Assembly: GCA_947451235.1 (NCBI GenBank)
Contig: CANFZA010000002.1
Coordinates: 1 to 64,000 of the forward strand
Length of the DNA: 64,000 nucleotides
Direction: 5' to 3'
DNA from: Methylophilaceae bacterium
Lineage (GTDB): Bacteria > Pseudomonadota > Gammaproteobacteria > Burkholderiales > Methylophilaceae
Shown here: piece by piece, positions 32,921 to 44,183 of the stretch
How positions within the stretch are numbered: the first letter of the stretch is position 1
Layout of the letters: the number at the start of each line of letters is the position of its first letter
Notes under the pieces: generated by a model
What the model saw: the letters and a program-made list of their open reading frames with translations, nothing else
Told to the model about the DNA's origin: nothing
Database searches by the model: none
Program-made: the position numbers and the translations under genes

Positions 32921-33238
32921 ATGGAAACTCAAGTAATCCATATCCATAAAGACGCGCCCGATAAACCACAATTGGGTGCCCCATGTAATGGCTGCGGCGT
33001 TTGTTGCTTGGCAGAACCTTGCCCCGTTGGTCAAGTAATGTTCCTGCGTCGTTCTGGCCCATGTCCGGCTGTTGCGTGGCAAACAAATACAAACCGTTAC
33101 CAATGCGGAATGGTCATTGCACCGTCGCTTCACCATCGTTTGATTCCACTGTGGGCTGATCGATTTTTAGCAAACATGTTTCAGCGTTGGATTGCCGCTG
33201 GTAAAGGCTGCGACTCTAGTGCAGACATTGAAGATTAG
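32921..33238 (+). CDS. YkgJ-like cysteine cluster protein
   Basis: CNGCGVCCLAEPCPVGQVMF...GPCPAV Cys cluster. Confidence 0.75.
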   Translation: METQVIHIHKDAPDKPQLGAPCNGCGVCCLAEPCPVGQVMFLRRSGPCPAVAWQTNTNRYQCGMVIAPSLHHRLIPLWADRFLANMFQRWIAAGKGCDSSADIED

Positions 33239-33337
33239 GTTTAATGAGAGTCTGTTATTAATTACCAGCCAACTTTGTATTGATAACGCAAAGATTACAA
33301 GCTTGTGTTTGCAAGCTGATTAACTTGATGACCACTC

Positions 33338-33517
33338 ATGAATAACTCCAAACTACCAGACTGCAGACAATGTTCTCATCACTTCATCACCTACGACACG
33401 CACTTTCCGTATGGTTGCCGAGTGATGAACTTTAAAAGTAAGCAATTACCTTGCAAAGAAGTGTTTGAAGCCTCTAATGCACACTGTATGATGTTTAAAA
33501 ATAAAAGCCTCACTTAA
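33338..33517 (+). CDS. Conserved small Cys-containing protein, 59 aa
   Basis: Hand translation MNNSKLPDCRQCSHHFITYDTHFPYGCRVMNFKSKQLPCKEVFEASNAHCMMFKNKSLT*; below the ORF track cutoff. Confidence 0.65.
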   Translation: MNNSKLPDCRQCSHHFITYDTHFPYGCRVMNFKSKQLPCKEVFEASNAHCMMFKNKSLT

Positions 33518-33554
33518 TCTATATCCCATCATTAAATAACGAGTCACAAACATA

Positions 33555-33749
33555 ATGCTAACGCTAAAGAAATTCGCAAATATACTTACCATTGCCGCAA
33601 CCTTATTCATGATAATTGGCTTGGGTTTTGTACTCGTAAAAAACCTGCCTATCTCTGATTTATTTGCACAAGTTGCATTTTGTTATGTAGCTATCGCGGC
33701 TTTTAATAAAATCACATTGGGTACGCCCACGTTATGGCATAAAATTTAA
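33555..33749 (+). CDS. Small membrane protein, 64 aa
   Basis: Two hydrophobic segments. Confidence 0.45.
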   Translation: MLTLKKFANILTIAATLFMIIGLGFVLVKNLPISDLFAQVAFCYVAIAAFNKITLGTPTLWHKI

Positions 33750-33903
33750 AATCGATAATGGGCATGCAATGCGTTTTCAATGTACGCCAATTTAAAGCGG
33801 ACTGAATAGTAAAAATCGTCGGCAATAAAAGTTTGTACCAATCAAAGCATTTAATAAAATTTATAGGCGTTATAAACAAACTGGGAAATCAAACGGGGAA
33901 TTA

Positions 33904-35364
33904 ATGATGGATGAAAAAAATATCAAACGTGGCGCTATTGCTGCGGTAGCAATCACTGCTACCTTGCTTGCAGGGACAGCCTTAAGCTCTTATTTAGTTA
34001 AGGACAAACTCACCAAGCTTCAGTCTAATCCTGACAAAGATTCGCAACTAGTATTGACTAGCCTTAGCCACAATGCCGGCTTTCTAAATTCTAGTGGTAT
34101 CGCATTTTTGAAGGTGCAGAACAAATGCTATCCCGATATGAATGCAGAGGTAAAGGTTGAATACGTATTTCACCATTTACCGCTGCCGTGGGCACCTTTG
34201 CGAGCAGATATCAAAATTTATCCAGCAGGAGAAATGGCGGGCATGTTGGATAGTGTTGCAGGTGGAAAGTTTATGCTTTCAGGCAATTCATCATTAACTC
34301 CGCTAGGTGCTTACAAGCTTAAGCTCGATATTCCTAGTGTTGCAAGTAGAAATGCTGGAGAAGTGCTAGATATACCAGTGAATACCTTAAATGTGACTTA
34401 CTCAAACCCAGCGGTTCGAATGGAGTGGCATTTGCCAACAATGGAATACCGGGGTCATTCAAGTGCCGTCACTGTGAAAGATGCAAACCTAGATTTTAAC
34501 GTTTCAGACTACCATAAAGGCTTAGGTAGCTTGTCGTTCAATATTAATCAAATTGCTAGTAATGACATGCTGATGGACGGCTTCTCTGTAGTTAGCCGCA
34601 TGGAAGAATCTGGCAAAACGCTTAATTACGTGACGTCTGCATCTGCAAGTAAAGTTCAGGCTGCAGGCAAAAACTTTAAAGATATGGCCGTAGAATTCAA
34701 ACTGAATGGCATTGATGCAGAAAGTTACTATTTTCTGAGTGGCCTGATGCAAAAAACTTGTGGCGTACAACAGTTAACAATGGCTGAATCTCAACAAGCG
34801 ACCGATGCTGTCAATAAAATTTTGGTTAAGGGTGGTACTTTCAATCTTAGCAAGCTGAGTGTAGATTCTGCTGAAGGAAAATTCGATGCCAACTTCGAAG
34901 TCGCGCTTAGTGAGCATGCGCCATCAGAAAAGCAGATTTCATTGGCTAAGCATCTTTCAGCAAAAGGAAATGCTGAGCTTAGCGGCAACTTATTGCCAGC
35001 TAACCAACAGCAAATGTTGCTGAGCCTAGGAGTTTCAGTGCTGAAAGACAAAAAACTCATGTCTAACTTCAACTTCAGTAACGGTAAATTAACACTTAAT
35101 GGTAATCCACCTAATCAGGAATACAGCACCAAAATTCAAGAAAGCTTAGTGTTGCTTGATGTAGCGGTAAACAAATTAATTTCATCAAAACTTGGATTTG
35201 GCACTGACCCGCTCGCTAACCAAACGTTAGAAGAAGCAATTCCAGATCAGGCTACAACAGAATTTGAAGCAGCACCTGAAGCCGAAGCCGCACCAGCAGC
35301 TGAGGCTGCACCAGCGGAAGTTGCCCCAGAAGCTGTGGCGGCAGAAGCTGCTATGGGTCAATAG
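33904..35364 (+). CDS. DUF945/YdgA-like protein with Ala/Glu/Pro-rich C-terminal tail
   Basis: N-terminal TM anchor; repeated-fold YdgA-like sequence; tail EAAPEAEAAPAAEAAPAEVAPEAVAAEAA. Confidence 0.65.
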   Translation: MMDEKNIKRGAIAAVAITATLLAGTALSSYLVKDKLTKLQSNPDKDSQLVLTSLSHNAGFLNSSGIAFLKVQNKCYPDMNAEVKVEYVFHHLPLPWAPLRADIKIYPAGEMAGMLDSVAGGKFMLSGNSSLTPLGAYKLKLDIPSVASRNAGEVLDIPVNTLNVTYSNPAVRMEWHLPTMEYRGHSSAVTVKDANLDFNVSDYHKGLGSLSFNINQIASNDMLMDGFSVVSRMEESGKTLNYVTSASASKVQAAGKNFKDMAVEFKLNGIDAESYYFLSGLMQKTCGVQQLTMAESQQATDAVNKILVKGGTFNLSKLSVDSAEGKFDANFEVALSEHAPSEKQISLAKHLSAKGNAELSGNLLPANQQQMLLSLGVSVLKDKKLMSNFNFSNGKLTLNGNPPNQEYSTKIQESLVLLDVAVNKLISSKLGFGTDPLANQTLEEAIPDQATTEFEAAPEAEAAPAAEAAPAEVAPEAVAAEAAMGQ

Positions 35365-35442
35365 TTAGAGATTGCCATGGCTAACATATGCAATTAATTG
35401 ATATTTATAGTTAAATAACGCCATAGCTCATGATGTAGAGTC

Positions 35443-35477
35443 AAAAAAAGGTTACAGAGCAATCTGTAACCTTTTTT
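35443..35477. terminator. Bidirectional Rho-independent terminator
   Basis: aaaaaaaggttacagagcaatctgtaacctttttt: long perfect stem flanked by A and T tracts between convergent genes. Confidence 0.9.
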
Positions 35478-35522
35478 CCTTTTTGTTGGCTTTATTTCAC
35501 CAAAACCTAAATTATTTAAATA

Positions 35523-36089
35523 CTAATTTAATTCCTCATCTAACCAATATTTAGTGCCTTTAACAGTTGCTTGTAAGGCTAATCCACTTTTTGTGATTTG
35601 ATAAATCTTAATGCCGTTCACCAATGCCTCACCACCCACGGCAGCGCCTTTATCTGCTGCCTTTGCCGCGGCATCGGCATGACCACCAAACTCCCAGCCA
35701 TTACTAATAAATTTATCTAGCGTATCGTGGTTATTAAAAATAAATACAGCACGGAAATCTTTAACGCCTAAACCTAAACCTACGCCGGCCTCGCCCATTT
35801 TCATGAAAGTTTGCTTGCTTGTAGCATTATTTTGCACCATACCGTAACCACCACTAAAGCTCACAAAAATAATATTCACGTTAGCATTACTAAATACAGC
35901 ATACCCTGGGGCAGAGGCTATTTCGGCCTTTGCTTCAGGATGCGTTTTATACAATTCAGACAAAACATCATTTTTCATAGTGATAACAGCTTGACGTTTC
36001 TCCTGCACCGTTGTGCCGCTAGTGGTAGCGCACCCAGCTAAAACAAAAGCCATTAGTAGGCCAGTAATATTCATGATTTTTCTTTTCAT
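35523..36089 (-). CDS. SYLF/YSC84-like lipid-binding domain lipoprotein
   Basis: Lipobox VLAGC; GYAVFSNANVNIIFVSFSGGYGMVQNN, GEAGVGLGLGVKDFRAVFIF; start taken at MKRKIMN. Confidence 0.75.
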   Translation of the reverse strand: MKRKIMNITGLLMAFVLAGCATTSGTTVQEKRQAVITMKNDVLSELYKTHPEAKAEIASAPGYAVFSNANVNIIFVSFSGGYGMVQNNATSKQTFMKMGEAGVGLGLGVKDFRAVFIFNNHDTLDKFISNGWEFGGHADAAAKAADKGAAVGGEALVNGIKIYQITKSGLALQATVKGTKYWLDEELN

Positions 36090-36875
36090 TATTCGCGCTC
36101 TTTCCATTAGTTTTTTGCACATATCGACCCGTTGGTGTCATTGCGCATAATGTTAAAAATATTAGCTGGCAAAAAATATATGCTCAATTCAATATTAGCA
36201 AAGTTAATAGCAAGCTTCTACTTGAAGCTTAGCACAAGTTTTTATATTGCTAAGAACATCCACTAATTCACTATCAAGCATAAATATATTTAGATCAATA
36301 AGATAAATTATATTGGATTTAAATTACACGGCGCAGTCCTTTTTATGACAAAGGGCATTCACTAGACAAAAGAAAAATTTCTAAGTAAACCCTTATCGCA
36401 TGCGCTTTCCTTAAGCTTTCCTTAAGAATTTATAGGTAGTCTAATCGACAATAGCAGTGACTTTATCTAAAAAATGGAAATTAACTTATGAAACAAAGGC
36501 TTCTATGGCTTATTATGCAACAGTCAATAATCATGCATCGCATTGCTAATTAGAGTAGCATGCGCTTGTTATCAGCCAGATATGAAGTAAAATGCTCTTA
36601 TTACACATTTAATTTAATTAAATGTCGCAGAACTACAGCACTGAGTGTAAAAATAGTCGTCCTATTCAATGTAATTAATCATTGGATATGGCAATTACGT
36701 GACATAAACTTTGTCACAATTTTACCTTTAGCTTACGGTGACGGCGGTATAGGTGGCACAGGCTTTGCAACATACAAGTGCCAATAAACTCGGTGTTTAT
36801 AGCCATTATATTAATGCCTATAAACTATAACTGTCATAGTAAAACTTTACAACTTACTCAAGGAACGGATTAAAT

Positions 36876-37130
36876 ATGCATAAAAACGCAATCCTCCAAT
36901 ACCTGAAGAAGCACGGCCAGAAAATAGACTGGGAAATAGCTGCAGGAACAAACATACCGCTTGATGAAGTGCGCGAATCGCTGACACAACTATCAAATAT
37001 TGGTGAAATTTCTAGATGCATAGTCACTAGATTTGCAGACGGGAAACCCGTTGAAGGAATGCTTTGCCGTATTGCCGGCACAATTCCACCACAAGCACCT
37101 GGCAGAAAACCTGGAGTTCCAGTCACGTAA
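36876..37130 (+). CDS. Small winged-helix-like DNA-binding protein
   Basis: ILQYLKKHGQKIDWEIAAGTNIPLDEVRESLTQLSNIGEISRC resembles a wHTH. Confidence 0.5.
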   Translation: MHKNAILQYLKKHGQKIDWEIAAGTNIPLDEVRESLTQLSNIGEISRCIVTRFADGKPVEGMLCRIAGTIPPQAPGRKPGVPVT

Positions 37131-37164
37131 AGTCCTGTGCATAAAATCTAGTCGAATAAATTAA

Positions 37165-37644
37165 GTGATGAACCAAAAGTGGCAACTAGGCCTGCCTTCA
37201 GGCCAAACAAAAGCGCTTTCACTGAAACAACCCTACGCATGGCTCATTGCTAACGGTTACTTGCTGGTAGATGATCGCACTTGGGGCACTCAATATCGCG
37301 GCCCAATGTTAATTCATGCCAGCAAGGGCTTGTATGAAGAGTATTACGACTTTCTCAAGGCTAATACTGACATTCCCCTACCGGCAAAAGATAAACTTGA
37401 ATACGGCGGCGTAGTTGGCATTGCCAATTTGATACTTTGTAGCCGTCCTGGTGATTTACCAGCAGGTGTTACCCGCCAGCAGCGCGCCCATTTTAGTGGT
37501 GTTCATCAGGAATATTTTGGCTTTTTGTTTGAGCATGCAACGCCATTAACACTGATGCCATGCCGTGGAAAACTTGGGATTTTTGACATAGATGTGGACG
37601 CACTTTTGGCAGCACCAAAGGCGGCACAGGCTGAATTGTTTTAA
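37165..37644 (+). CDS. ASCH domain protein
   Basis: ALSLKQPYAWLIANGYLLVDDRTWGTQYRGPMLIHAS typical ASCH start. Confidence 0.8.
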   Translation: MMNQKWQLGLPSGQTKALSLKQPYAWLIANGYLLVDDRTWGTQYRGPMLIHASKGLYEEYYDFLKANTDIPLPAKDKLEYGGVVGIANLILCSRPGDLPAGVTRQQRAHFSGVHQEYFGFLFEHATPLTLMPCRGKLGIFDIDVDALLAAPKAAQAELF

Positions 37645-37738
37645 AAGCTACACATTTTATTAAAGCTTGATATTTTAAAGCTTCACATTTTAAGCATGAA
37701 AAGCTAATATCCTACTAAATCAGTAAGGATTAAATTAA

Positions 37739-39280
37739 TTGAAAGATTCAATAGAAAACAACACGTTTATCACTGGCTGGAAATTCGAGAACAGCTACAC
37801 GCAATTGCCCTCCCCATTTTTTGTTAAACAAAACCCCACGCCAGTTAACTCGCCTAGCATTGTGATTTTTAACCACCCGCTAGCAGCATCTCTAGGTTTA
37901 AAGGTAGAAGCTTTATTAGCTGACAGCGAAGGCGTGGGGTTTCCAAGCAAACAGCTTTTCTCTAGCAATCAAATTTTTTCAGGCAATCAAATCCCACAAG
38001 GTGCAGAGCCCATTGCACAGGCTTATGCTGGCCATCAATTTGGCCATTTCAACATCCTTGGCGATGGCCGTGCAATTTTGCTGGGTGAACACATAACCCC
38101 AATCGGAGCTCGCTTCGACATTCAACTTAAAGGTGCTGGCGAAACCGCTTATTCGCGCCGTGGCGATGGTCGCGCAGCGCTTGGGCCCATGCTTAGAGAG
38201 TACATCATCAGCGAGGCCATGCATGCGCTTGGCGTACCCACCACGCGCAGCCTAGCTGTGGTAACTACTGGCGAACCGGTTTATCGCACTGGCGCGCTTC
38301 CGGGCGCAATTTTAACGCGTGTCGCTTCGAGTCATATCCGCGTAGGTACCTTTCAATTTGCAGCGGCTATCGATGACGATTCTGAAGCCATTAAGGCGCT
38401 TGCAGATTACACCTTGAATCGGCATTTTTCAAAACAAGTTATTGAAGCAGACACAGAGCAGACTGGCACTAAAAATAAATACCTAAGCTTACTTGAATGC
38501 GTAATAGATAATCAGGCATCACTCATTGCAAAGTGGATGCAGATTGGCTTTATACACGGCGTAATGAACACCGACAATATGGCCATTTGCGGTGAAACTA
38601 TAGATTACGGACCTTGCGCATTTATGGATACCTACGACCCTGCAACCGTTTTTAGCTCAATTGATCAACAAGGTCGTTATGCGTTTGCAAATCAGCCGCA
38701 TATAGCCCAGTGGAATTTAGTCAGATTTGCAGAAACCTTGCTACCACTTTTGCATACTGAGCAAACGACAGCGATAGCGATTGCAGAAACCGCGTTACAT
38801 ACTTTCTCAGTAAAATTCAAACAATACTGGCTGACTGGCATGTGCGCGAAGTTAGGGCTATTTACAGAACAAGCTGACGACGCATTATTAGTAGAAAACT
38901 TGCTAAATTGTATGGCTAAACATGGCTTAGACTATACCAATACTTTTCGTGAGTTGAGTTTAGAAGCAAACATGCAACAACCAATGTTAGGCGCGCCAGA
39001 CTTCATCGCTTGGCATAAAGCATGGCATAAGCGATTGCTTAATCAAGATGAAAACTTAGAATCTGCTATACAACTAATGCTAGAAACCAACCCAGCCATT
39101 ATTCCACGTAATCATCAGGTAGAAGCCGCACTCAGCGCCGCAGAAGCGGGTGATTTAGGCGTGTTAGAAATGTTGCTAGAAGCCTTAGCCCAGCCATTCA
39201 ATAGCAACCCGAATCACCAAGCTTATCGCGCGCCACCACCGCCATCTAACACGCCCTATAAAACTTATTGCGGAACATAA
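37739..39280 (+). CDS. selO: SelO/YdiU family protein adenylyltransferase (TTG start)
   Basis: [95 protein letters not shown]. Confidence 0.95.
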   Translation: MKDSIENNTFITGWKFENSYTQLPSPFFVKQNPTPVNSPSIVIFNHPLAASLGLKVEALLADSEGVGFPSKQLFSSNQIFSGNQIPQGAEPIAQAYAGHQFGHFNILGDGRAILLGEHITPIGARFDIQLKGAGETAYSRRGDGRAALGPMLREYIISEAMHALGVPTTRSLAVVTTGEPVYRTGALPGAILTRVASSHIRVGTFQFAAAIDDDSEAIKALADYTLNRHFSKQVIEADTEQTGTKNKYLSLLECVIDNQASLIAKWMQIGFIHGVMNTDNMAICGETIDYGPCAFMDTYDPATVFSSIDQQGRYAFANQPHIAQWNLVRFAETLLPLLHTEQTTAIAIAETALHTFSVKFKQYWLTGMCAKLGLFTEQADDALLVENLLNCMAKHGLDYTNTFRELSLEANMQQPMLGAPDFIAWHKAWHKRLLNQDENLESAIQLMLETNPAIIPRNHQVEAALSAAEAGDLGVLEMLLEALAQPFNSNPNHQAYRAPPPPSNTPYKTYCGT

Positions 39281-39552
39281 TTAGTATGCTGAATTTTTTA
39301 ATCTCTACCATCGCTTTTTCCATCGCGGTGTATGGCCTTAATTTTTACTTCAGAGCACAAAATCTAACGGCCTCGCGCTCGCGCACCGTTGTGGTTATGC
39401 TTGCAGCTACCTTAATTTCAATAGCCGCAGGTTGGGTGTTAGATCAATTAGATGGCGAGGCAGAGTTACACAAAAACGACCCATCAATAATGGCCGTTGT
39501 TCAATCTGGTGACCCAGTACAAATCGCTAAAGTTTTAGCTGGGTTTAATTAA
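39268..39552 (+). CDS. Small membrane protein, 94 aa
   Basis: Two hydrophobic segments; overlaps the selO 3' end. Confidence 0.5.
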   Translation: MRNIISMLNFLISTIAFSIAVYGLNFYFRAQNLTASRSRTVVVMLAATLISIAAGWVLDQLDGEAELHKNDPSIMAVVQSGDPVQIAKVLAGFN

Positions 39553-40417
39553 CAAAAAAAATCTGAAAACATCTCAACTATAGGTCAAATTTTTACTATT
39601 ATTTAGATTCTTTAATAAGCTTATAAATCGATTCAACACCGTCATCGCTCAATGCTCCAACTTCTGCATTTAGCTGTAAAAATCGAACCACATTAATTAC
39701 TTGGCACGTCACTTAATTACGAGCAATGATCTTCACTAATGAGTGATACTGAAACTTTCGTGATTTCATACGGTCATAATTATACTCTGAATATATTTTT
39801 TACGTAAATATGCTCAGCGGTTTCATCTGAAAACTTGACCAAAGCACGCTGCTTCAATATGGAGTTCAAATTTTGTGGAAAATCTATAGTTTTTTTACAA
39901 CCTTAAGTGTATCTAACTTAAACAACACAACACGCGACCATCTGAGAGATCATTTATTTGATAGATTTATGGTGCACTGAGGCAGATATAGAATGTAAAT
40001 GTCATCACCATTAACATTACCAATAATTAAATATCAAATTAACGTAGCAAATTTTCTATCAATTGAATTCAATTTTCATTTAGTTTCATATCTAAATAAT
40101 TCTAATGGAAATACTTTAAATATCAGTACGTAATTAATTTTAAATATGCAATAATTCTAATTTATGATATCTATTTGATTAATGATACTCAAATAGATAA
40201 AATAACATTAAATTAACCATGTTTTTTAAATTAAATTCTATTTTATGAATTATTTATCAACTTCCTCACCCACTTACAAAGCGTAATTGTTGTGATCTAG
40301 GCAAAGTATCTAGATAAACCGAAGCATAATAATTTTATAAAATAAAAAAACTACATTTCACGAAAATATATAAATTAAAACTATTGCTATCACTCATTTT
40401 AGGTATACAATTAAAAT

Positions 40418-40798
40418 ATGAAAAATGATACTAACAATTATAACGATAATAACAACAATAACTTAATGACTTACCTTAAGTTTCTCGACTTATCTAAATT
40501 ATTACGTGGCAGTGTTGATTATCCTGAGCTAGATTCAATTGAAGAGCGCATCCTAAACCAATGCGCTGCCGCTTGGCTTGCTGGTAAACCAGCAACGGTC
40601 TTAGAATCTATGCATGCCTGCACCGACATCTCAGCAGGCACTGCGCATAGACGCCTTAAAATCTTACGTCAAAAAGGCTTCATCTCTTTAAATGTTGATG
40701 AAACAGATAATAGAATTAAATACATTGTGCAAACTAATCTGTGCAAAAATTATTTTGCACAACTAGGAAAATGCATCAATGGTGCATTAGTTTCTTAA
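40418..40798 (+). CDS. Winged-helix transcriptional regulator (MarR-like fold)
   Basis: VLESMHACTDISAGTAHRRLKILRQKGFISLNVDETDNRIKYI. Confidence 0.6.
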   Translation: MKNDTNNYNDNNNNNLMTYLKFLDLSKLLRGSVDYPELDSIEERILNQCAAAWLAGKPATVLESMHACTDISAGTAHRRLKILRQKGFISLNVDETDNRIKYIVQTNLCKNYFAQLGKCINGALVS

Positions 40799-41032
40799 GT
40801 ACGTAGTTGGGTTAAACCTACAAACACCAACCATCACTTATAGTTCCCTATAAAAGCGCTTACTATTTGTGAAAAGTGAAACATATCAATGATGACGATG
40901 TACTGAACCATCACCAATACTTTCAGCTCAACAATTAGCCTTAAAGCCACCTCTTACAAGCATTCCACCAGTAAAATAAGGTATATTTAGTGCGTGAAAA
41001 TACACTCTAAATTCTACTGATATTGGAATAAT

Positions 41033-41617
41033 ATGAACGATCGTATTCAGCAATTATTACAGCAGATTACAGCGCTTGAAGATGATTTGCGCATCGCGCT
41101 TAGTGAGCAACCTAGCTCTGTATTTTTCCAGATTAAAGGAAAACGCGTAGAGTTTGAACAATCCATCAAAGAAACTCACAGACGACTTAAACGTAATTTT
41201 TTTCGCTGGCTGATTACAGACCGACCGCAAAATCTGATTACTGGGCCGATTATCTACGCGATGATTATTCCATTAATCATCACCGATTTATTCATCACTT
41301 TTTACCAAGTCACTTGTTTTCCCATATACGGCATTAAAAAAGTACGCCGCGCAGATTATGTTATTTTCGACAGGCAACATTTGAGTTATTTGAATTTTAT
41401 TGAAAAATTCCACTGTACTTATTGTGCTTATGGCACAGGCATGATTGCTTATATCAGTGAAATTGTGGCGAGAACCGAGCAGTATTTTTGCCCGATTAAG
41501 CATGCGAGAAAAGTGTTAGGCACACATGCGCGCTATATTCATTTTTTGGAATTTGGTGAAGCTGAGGATTACGAAGCTAAGCTTGAACAGTATCGCCGTG
41601 CATTGGGTAAGGATTAA
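41033..41617 (+). CDS. Conserved hypothetical membrane protein
   Basis: Hydrophobic central segment, KCxYCAYGxGMIAY-like motif (FHCTYCAYGTGMIAY). Confidence 0.6.
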   Translation: MNDRIQQLLQQITALEDDLRIALSEQPSSVFFQIKGKRVEFEQSIKETHRRLKRNFFRWLITDRPQNLITGPIIYAMIIPLIITDLFITFYQVTCFPIYGIKKVRRADYVIFDRQHLSYLNFIEKFHCTYCAYGTGMIAYISEIVARTEQYFCPIKHARKVLGTHARYIHFLEFGEAEDYEAKLEQYRRALGKD

Positions 41618-41652
41618 AAAAGCTAGAAGCTGTCGAAAAAGTGTGAAGTTTA

Positions 41653-42933
41653 TTATTTTTTCTGCGGCGTAATAATATTGCAGTAATCTTTTAAATAAGC
41701 CACGGCTTCGGTTAAATGTTCGTCTGATTCATCTAGCAAATAGATGCTGGCATCTTCAACAAACTCGCCCCAAAGTGACTGCAATTGCTCCTGCTCATCG
41801 TGAGGCGCTTTTTTTATCAGCTTGGCGACTTCGTTTTCTAGTAAGCCATTTTCACGAATATTCAACACCGCTTTTTTAGCTTCTCCCACAGTTAAAGCTG
41901 TTTTTTGTTTCAAACCCGCCGCGGCACATATAAATAAGCTTAATAATAAAGTATCGTCTTCAGTACCATTGGTTAATAAAAACCAATCTTCTGCAAGTTT
42001 TTTATCGAACTGACTGACATCGTTCATCGGGTCAAACAAAAAGAAATATTGACGTACTTTTAAGTCAGTAAAAACCGTGGCCAAAGGTGCTGATGCACTG
42101 ACTATTTTAGGAATATCTTCCTGCTGAATGCTAGCAAGCGTTTGCATTGCCAAGGGTAAAAATGCTTCTGGCACCTCATCTAAAAACTTTTTAGAGCAGC
42201 TGACCTCACCTAAAAAACTCCACTCTTTACGCATCGCGGTGAAAATTTCAAACAAAGCATTTTCATCAGGGAATCTGGATTTTCCTGTACCTAATTTACC
42301 TGCACCTAATTTTTTAGCGCCATAAGCTAAAAATAGCACCGCAGTACGAAGCACATGTTTAGCGGGTGCGTGTAAATCGTTAAAAACTCGGCTAGGCGTG
42401 CCTATCTTTTTGAGTAAATCATTAGCCAAGCCAAGCACTTGCTTAAATTGCTCATGTGTTTCAATAGCCTGGCGATATTTTGCAACCGTGATATGGCTGT
42501 TTAAGCACCTCTTTAAAAAGTCACTTTCAGAGTCAAATCTTGGAGAACCAAAATGGTCATCTTCTGGCAGTGCGTAAAGCGCTTTTAGCATTTGCGAACC
42601 ACCGCGAGAAAGCGTGCGAAATGACTTTTCTTTAATCATTTGCGCGGCTAATTCCAGATCGCCATTGCTGGCATGCTCAAGATGCAAGCTCACTAAACTG
42701 GCCATCCGAACGCTGGCTTGTTCTAAGTTTTCACGTAGATGTGACGATGCGCCAAAATATTCAGAAATTTGAACGGTGCCGGTGGCGGCATCATTGATTA
42801 TTTCTTCAATTTTGGCCTGCTCTATCAGCTTATTTTGCACAGCATACTTCAGCGCCTTATCTAAAAAAGGCGCGTTGTCGTAAAAAGCTAAAGACTGACT
42901 ATTTTCAGCAGGAATCATCTCAACCATCATCAA
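41653..42933 (-). CDS. Uncharacterised protein in J-domain operon, 426 aa
   Basis: Long ORF, 9 nt from next gene of the operon. Confidence 0.6.
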   Translation of the reverse strand: MMMVEMIPAENSQSLAFYDNAPFLDKALKYAVQNKLIEQAKIEEIINDAATGTVQISEYFGASSHLRENLEQASVRMASLVSLHLEHASNGDLELAAQMIKEKSFRTLSRGGSQMLKALYALPEDDHFGSPRFDSESDFLKRCLNSHITVAKYRQAIETHEQFKQVLGLANDLLKKIGTPSRVFNDLHAPAKHVLRTAVLFLAYGAKKLGAGKLGTGKSRFPDENALFEIFTAMRKEWSFLGEVSCSKKFLDEVPEAFLPLAMQTLASIQQEDIPKIVSASAPLATVFTDLKVRQYFFLFDPMNDVSQFDKKLAEDWFLLTNGTEDDTLLLSLFICAAAGLKQKTALTVGEAKKAVLNIRENGLLENEVAKLIKKAPHDEQEQLQSLWGEFVEDASIYLLDESDEHLTEAVAYLKDYCNIITPQKK

Positions 42934-42942
42934 TCGCTCTAG

Positions 42943-43623
42943 CTAAATAGCCGAATCGTCTTCTTCGTCGCTTTTAGCTTTCGCTTCTTTAGCGGCGGCA
43001 TCTTTGGCTTCGGCTTCGGCTTTTTCTTGATCTTCGTCGATAATCGCTAGCTCAGCTTCAGCAGTGGCTTCATTTTCCAGCATGGTAGTTAACAGTATCA
43101 ATACATTGGCATAAACATCCGGATGATCGTGTCTGAGCAACCAAGTGACTTCTTTCCAGTCATGATCACTAATTTCCGAGCGTGAAATATCTTCGGTATC
43201 GAGTGGATTTGAAGTGCCGACAATTTCTTCAGCACGATCTGAAAGGTAATCGGCTAAGGCTTCATAGCCAAATTCCAGCTCGGCAATCGCCTCGATAAAT
43301 TCATTAGCATCAGCGTCTTCTCTAAAAATAACCGCATTGAACATGCCGCGTAAATGCTCGTGCGAACGCTCGCCATAAAGTCTATCTAACACTACCGTGC
43401 GCGCAAATTGGTCTGGCGTAATTAGTAAACTTAAAATAGATTGTTTAGAAGAATCATATTCACGTATTACCGCCAATAAGTCTTTTGGCGGCATATCATC
43501 CAGCACTTCTACCAGCGCATGGTCGCCATCGGTTTCTACCAAGGCAGTCAATAAAGCTTCGGCTCTTACAATGTCGCCAGACTGAATAAGGCTGCTGGCT
43601 TGTACGATTAAGGCATTGGTCAT
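42943..43623 (-). CDS. Uncharacterised acidic protein in J-domain operon, 226 aa
   Basis: Long ORF; acidic Ala/Glu/Lys-rich C-terminus. Confidence 0.6.
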   Translation of the reverse strand: MTNALIVQASSLIQSGDIVRAEALLTALVETDGDHALVEVLDDMPPKDLLAVIREYDSSKQSILSLLITPDQFARTVVLDRLYGERSHEHLRGMFNAVIFREDADANEFIEAIAELEFGYEALADYLSDRAEEIVGTSNPLDTEDISRSEISDHDWKEVTWLLRHDHPDVYANVLILLTTMLENEATAEAELAIIDEDQEKAEAEAKDAAAKEAKAKSDEEDDSAI

Positions 43624-43676
43624 GTTTTGTCCTGTTACTTAAATTTCAAATGAATCCGAGATGATATTTTTACAAG

Positions 43677-44183
43677 CTACTCGCGGCTATCAAACCCTTG
43701 ATCTGCCATCCACTCGCTACCGGCTTCATTCAAATCTTCTGAGTCACCGTCATCATCGTCAGATTCTTCTGGCTGATGATGATCTTCGCTGACTTCATAG
43801 CGTGAGAACATATATTCAAGCATCACGGTAGTCAGCAAAAAATCCTCGCCGCCTTCGGTGTTTTTGAGCATTTCAACCGTAGCCGTTGCCCAAGGTTCAA
43901 ATTGCACGCAAGGCGCAATTGAATCCCATGAAGGAAAGCCACCTGGTTCTTTAGGCAGATAATTTAAGATGGGTTTTGCGTTTTTTACAGTGATGCTTTT
44001 ATGAAAAGCCACCGCCATCATTTCTGGATTAGATTCCATCATTGGCATTAAATCTGCAATTTGAGTGCGACGGTCTTTAAGTCTAGCTTTCAGCACATCA
44101 CTGCCGCCAGAATCGGTTTTTAAATCATCAATTTCGGCCACATAAGTGGCCATTAATTCGGTAAAGTATCGAGATATTCTCAT
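43677..44183 (-). CDS. Uncharacterised acidic protein in J-domain operon
   Basis: Start taken at MRISRYFTELMATYV, overlapping the stop of the J-domain gene. Confidence 0.6.
   Translation of the reverse strand: MRISRYFTELMATYVAEIDDLKTDSGGSDVLKARLKDRRTQIADLMPMMESNPEMMAVAFHKSITVKNAKPILNYLPKEPGGFPSWDSIAPCVQFEPWATATVEMLKNTEGGEDFLLTTVMLEYMFSRYEVSEDHHQPEESDDDDGDSEDLNEAGSEWMADQGFDSRE

Noticed and set aside
36560-36787. 75-aa plus-strand ORF ending GDGGIGGTGFATYKCQ
   Set aside because: Only the short tail looks protein-like; could be a remnant but evidence is too thin
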